Assembly: GCA_947492525.1 (NCBI GenBank)
Contig: CANLNQ010000022.1
Coordinates: 62,001 to 126,000, forward strand
DNA: 64,000 nucleotides
Direction of reading: 5' to 3'
Origin: an uncultured Granulosicoccus sp.
GTDB lineage: Bacteria > Pseudomonadota > Gammaproteobacteria > Granulosicoccales > Granulosicoccaceae
The notes beneath the pieces are model-generated. The model ran no database searches. It was not told the DNA's origin and worked only from the letters and a program-made list of their open reading frames with translations. A program made the position numbers and the translations under genes. This document shows positions 61,764 through 64,000 of the stretch, piece after piece; within the stretch, counting starts at the first letter, position 1; the number at the start of each line of letters is the position of its first letter.

Positions 61764-63344
61764 TCAGTTGACGTTGTAGTATTCGAGAGGGAACTCGAAG
61801 GTCGGATGCTGAACCACGTCGATGTTCTCGGCGGCTCCCCAGACCAGCTGCTGTACGTGCAATGGAATCAGGCAGACATCCTCCACCATCAAGGCCATGG
61901 CCTGTTCGAGCATGGCTGTGCGCTCCTCGGCATCCATGGTAATTGCCGCCTTCTCGACGATGGCATCGGCTTCAGCTACGGAGCAACCGGAGATGTTCCA
62001 GGCGCCTCGACCATTGTCCAGATCACGGCTGCCCAGTACGTTCTGGAAGACATTCAGGCTATCCATGGTTGAAGGCGTCCAGCTCAACAGAAAGAAGGAT
62101 GTACCGAATTCAGGGGCAACCACCTTCGGAAAGAACTGCGCCTTTGGCTGTGCAACCAGATTGACCTTTACACCAACTCTGGCCAGCAGGCTGACAGCCG
62201 CCTGGCAGATCTGACCATCGTTCACATAACGATCGGTGGAACAATCCATGGTCAGCTCCAGGCCGTCCTGGTAACCGGCTTCAGCCAGCAGAGTTTTTGC
62301 GAGTTCGGGGTCATAGGCCAGGCGCTTGAGCGCCGGATTGAAGCCATTCACCTTGTCCATCACGTACTGCGTAGCCAGAGTAGCCTGGCCCTGCATCACG
62401 CGATCGATGATGGCCTGGGCATCAATGGCATGGGCAAACGCCTGGCGTACTTTCAGATCCTTGAACGGGTTACCTTCTACCGGGCTTTCGATGATCTGGT
62501 CGCGCCACTGATCCATGCCGATGTACATGGTTCTGGCTTCCGGTGAGGACACGACCTTGATACCATCGGCAGACTCGACTCGGGCGATATCCTGCAATGG
62601 CAGCGGCATGACCAGGTCCACTTCACCGGAGAGCAAAGCCGATACCAGCGTGGAGGCATTGTTTATCGGCGTAAAGATAACCTTGTCGATATTGCCGGTA
62701 TCGTTCCAGTAATCTGCATATCTGACCAATTCAGTCTTCTCGCCCTGGGCGCGGCTGCTGAGAGCGAAAGGTCCGGTGCCGTTGGCATTGGTGGCACTGA
62801 ACGATTTCTCCTCGGCCTGTAGATTGATGGGCTGCTCGGCACCGTTTGCTTCAGCCCACTGCTTGTCGAGAATCATGAGATCGAGCAGATCATTCAGCAG
62901 GATGGGGTTGGGTGCCTTGGTGGTGATCTCGATTGTCTGGTCATCAATGGCGCGATAGCTTTCCACCGATGCCAACACATGCTTGAAGTTCGAGCTTTCT
63001 GCCAAGGCGCGATCAAAACTGAAAACGACATCTTCTGCATTGAATGTGGCGCCATCATGGAAAGTGACATCGGGTCGTAGCTTGAAGACCCAGGTCTTGT
63101 CGTCTACCTGTTCCCAGCTCTCGGCCAATTGGCCCGTGATCTGAAAATCCCGGTCTCGTCCGACCAGTCCTTCGTAGACATTGGCCAGAAAGTAGTTGGT
63201 GAAGCTCTCGTTGTGACTGTGCGGATCAAGGCTGGTGGCATCACCTTGAGAGGCAATGCGGATCGTGGCGGCGGAGGCCTGAGTCATGGGGGCAAGCATG
63301 AATGCCAGTGCGGCAGCGGCGGAAGGAAGGAGCTTCGAATGCAT
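61764..63344 (-). CDS. Family 5 extracellular solute-binding protein
   Basis: A 526-residue periplasmic protein (signal peptide with core AAAALAFMLAPMTQASAA) of the DppA/OppA family: RIASQGDATSLDPHSHNESF, YEGLVGRDRDFQITGQLAES, FKLRPDVTFHDGATFNAEDV. It captures a peptide or another organic solute for the permease encoded downstream. AGAGG precedes the start. It is the first structural gene of the operon, after the LysR gene. Confidence 0.95.
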   Translation of the reverse strand: MHSKLLPSAAAALAFMLAPMTQASAATIRIASQGDATSLDPHSHNESFTNYFLANVYEGLVGRDRDFQITGQLAESWEQVDDKTWVFKLRPDVTFHDGATFNAEDVVFSFDRALAESSNFKHVLASVESYRAIDDQTIEITTKAPNPILLNDLLDLMILDKQWAEANGAEQPINLQAEEKSFSATNANGTGPFALSSRAQGEKTELVRYADYWNDTGNIDKVIFTPINNASTLVSALLSGEVDLVMPLPLQDIARVESADGIKVVSSPEARTMYIGMDQWRDQIIESPVEGNPFKDLKVRQAFAHAIDAQAIIDRVMQGQATLATQYVMDKVNGFNPALKRLAYDPELAKTLLAEAGYQDGLELTMDCSTDRYVNDGQICQAAVSLLARVGVKVNLVAQPKAQFFPKVVAPEFGTSFFLLSWTPSTMDSLNVFQNVLGSRDLDNGRGAWNISGCSVAEADAIVEKAAITMDAEERTAMLEQAMALMVEDVCLIPLHVQQLVWGAAENIDVVQHPTFEFPLEYYNVN

Positions 63345-63545
63345 TGGACTGACAACCTCTCGAATGAACGTCTGTCCAATATAGCCGCATTGGTTTTGGG
63401 CGAGAAGTGCAGTGACTGTGGTTTATTGTTGCGCTGAGTGCAACGTCCGTGCAACGCGGGTGCAGGTCGATGCGGGTGGGCGCAACGACTGAATCGCTTC
63501 CCTGCGCAGCGATGCATTGGTGATCGATGGATGCGCGCAGGCAGC

Positions 63546-64000
63546 TCAGCGGAAGCTCGGCGCAAGCGGGGCGCTGGAGAACGCCATCATGGATCGCATG
63601 GCTGTTTCAGCCAGACGCAGCGAACCTTCCGGTAAACGCCTTCCGCTGCGTGCCAGCATGGACACCTCTCCGGTATGCAGTTCCGGGTTGCTCAGTGATC
63701 TGGCCGTGATGACGCCATCGGATATTTCGCGAGTCACGACGAAGGAAGGCAGTATGGTCATGCCCAGTCCTTCGCGCACGAAGTTACGCAGCACGGTGAG
63801 TGAATTGGTTTCAACCAGCGACTGAAAACGAATTCCGTGGTGGATCTCCGCTGCACGCACCATGGCACCAACACCGAAACTCGACAGTAGAAGAGCACAC
63901 GGAATATCGATCAACTCGCTGATATCCAGTTGTGCGGGCATGTCTGCCCAAGAGGATGCGGGGCTGACCAGCATGTCCAGCGGTTGAGTGGTTTCACCGA
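63546..64000 (-). CDS. LysR-family regulator, partial (C-terminal part)
   Basis: The frame is open to the right edge of the window; the visible ~150 residues are the LysR effector-binding domain (DIPCALLLSSFGVGAMV, VETNSLTVLRNFVREGLGMT, ILPSFVVTREISDGVI). The DNA-binding half lies outside. It sits upstream of and in the same direction as the dipeptide-type operon with a 201-bp gap and probably controls it. Confidence 0.85.
   Translation of the reverse strand, partial: GETTQPLDMLVSPASSWADMPAQLDISELIDIPCALLLSSFGVGAMVRAAEIHHGIRFQSLVETNSLTVLRNFVREGLGMTILPSFVVTREISDGVITARSLSNPELHTGEVSMLARSGRRLPEGSLRLAETAMRSMMAFSSAPLAPSFR

Overview
The window looks like chromosomal DNA of a free-living, probably marine gammaproteobacterium of moderately high GC. 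The evidence is the conserved miaB-ybeZ-ybeY-corC-lnt operon, a single-chain GcvP, a DUF2058 protein, an LpxR-type lipid A deacylase family protein, and many TRAP/ABC uptake systems with betaine, sulfate-ester and polysaccharide-type genes. I saw no rRNA, tRNA, CRISPR array, prophage or intact insertion sequence. A Granulosicoccus-like lineage would fit, but this is a guess from gene content only.

Layout. 0-4 kb: a partial membrane gene, a DM13 protein, then an RclR-like AraC regulator divergent from glutaredoxin and a DUF417/RclC-like protein, then an LpxR-family barrel. 4-12 kb: a cNMP-domain/thioredoxin-reductase-like fusion with a pentanucleotide microsatellite upstream, then a GntR regulator facing a TAXI-type TRAP operon (binding protein, class IV aminotransferase, fused permease). 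12-18.5 kb: ssb, a secreted propeller-like protein, DUF2058, a DUF4403-like lipoprotein, a GST and an EamA transporter. 18.5-31 kb: metK-ahcY, a glycine-betaine-type ABC transporter, a sulfotransferase, a dimethylglycine/sarcosine dehydrogenase-type flavoenzyme, a small gene made partly of 24-bp repeats, a Rieske oxygenase, a LysR regulator and a DUF2189 protein. 31-37 kb: a BNR lipoprotein behind a second microsatellite, a phytase-like secreted protein, a double DUF1127 protein and a nucleoside hydrolase. 37-41.2 kb: sulfate activation genes cysD and cysNC; here the cysD reading frame carries a ~262-residue N-terminal extension that looks like a catalytically dead IS630-type transposase. 41.4-46.8 kb: miaB-ybeZ-ybeY-corC-lnt. 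46.8-51.6 kb: a 13-bp minisatellite and gcvT-gcvH-gcvP. 51.6-54.3 kb: a small outer-membrane barrel and an FG-GAP protein with a GlyGly-CTERM-like tail. 54.4-64 kb: a minus-strand catabolic operon (dipeptide-type ABC importer, HIBADH-family dehydrogenase, aldehyde dehydrogenase, M20 amidohydrolase) behind a LysR gene cut by the window edge.

Together the genes point to uptake and demethylation of betaines feeding one-carbon metabolism (betaine importer, Rieske oxygenase, DMGDH-type enzyme, glycine cleavage, SAM cycle) and to PAPS production (CysD, CysNC) that a PAPS-dependent sulfotransferase could use. The most unusual object is the transposase-like/CysD fusion. Its predicted promoter (41202-41230) is bracketed by a near-perfect inverted repeat (41178-41191 and 41238-41252), which suggests a domesticated transposase acting as an autoregulator of sulfate assimilation. 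Other notable signals are four tandem-repeat loci and a perfect hairpin directly after each of the three solute-binding-protein genes.
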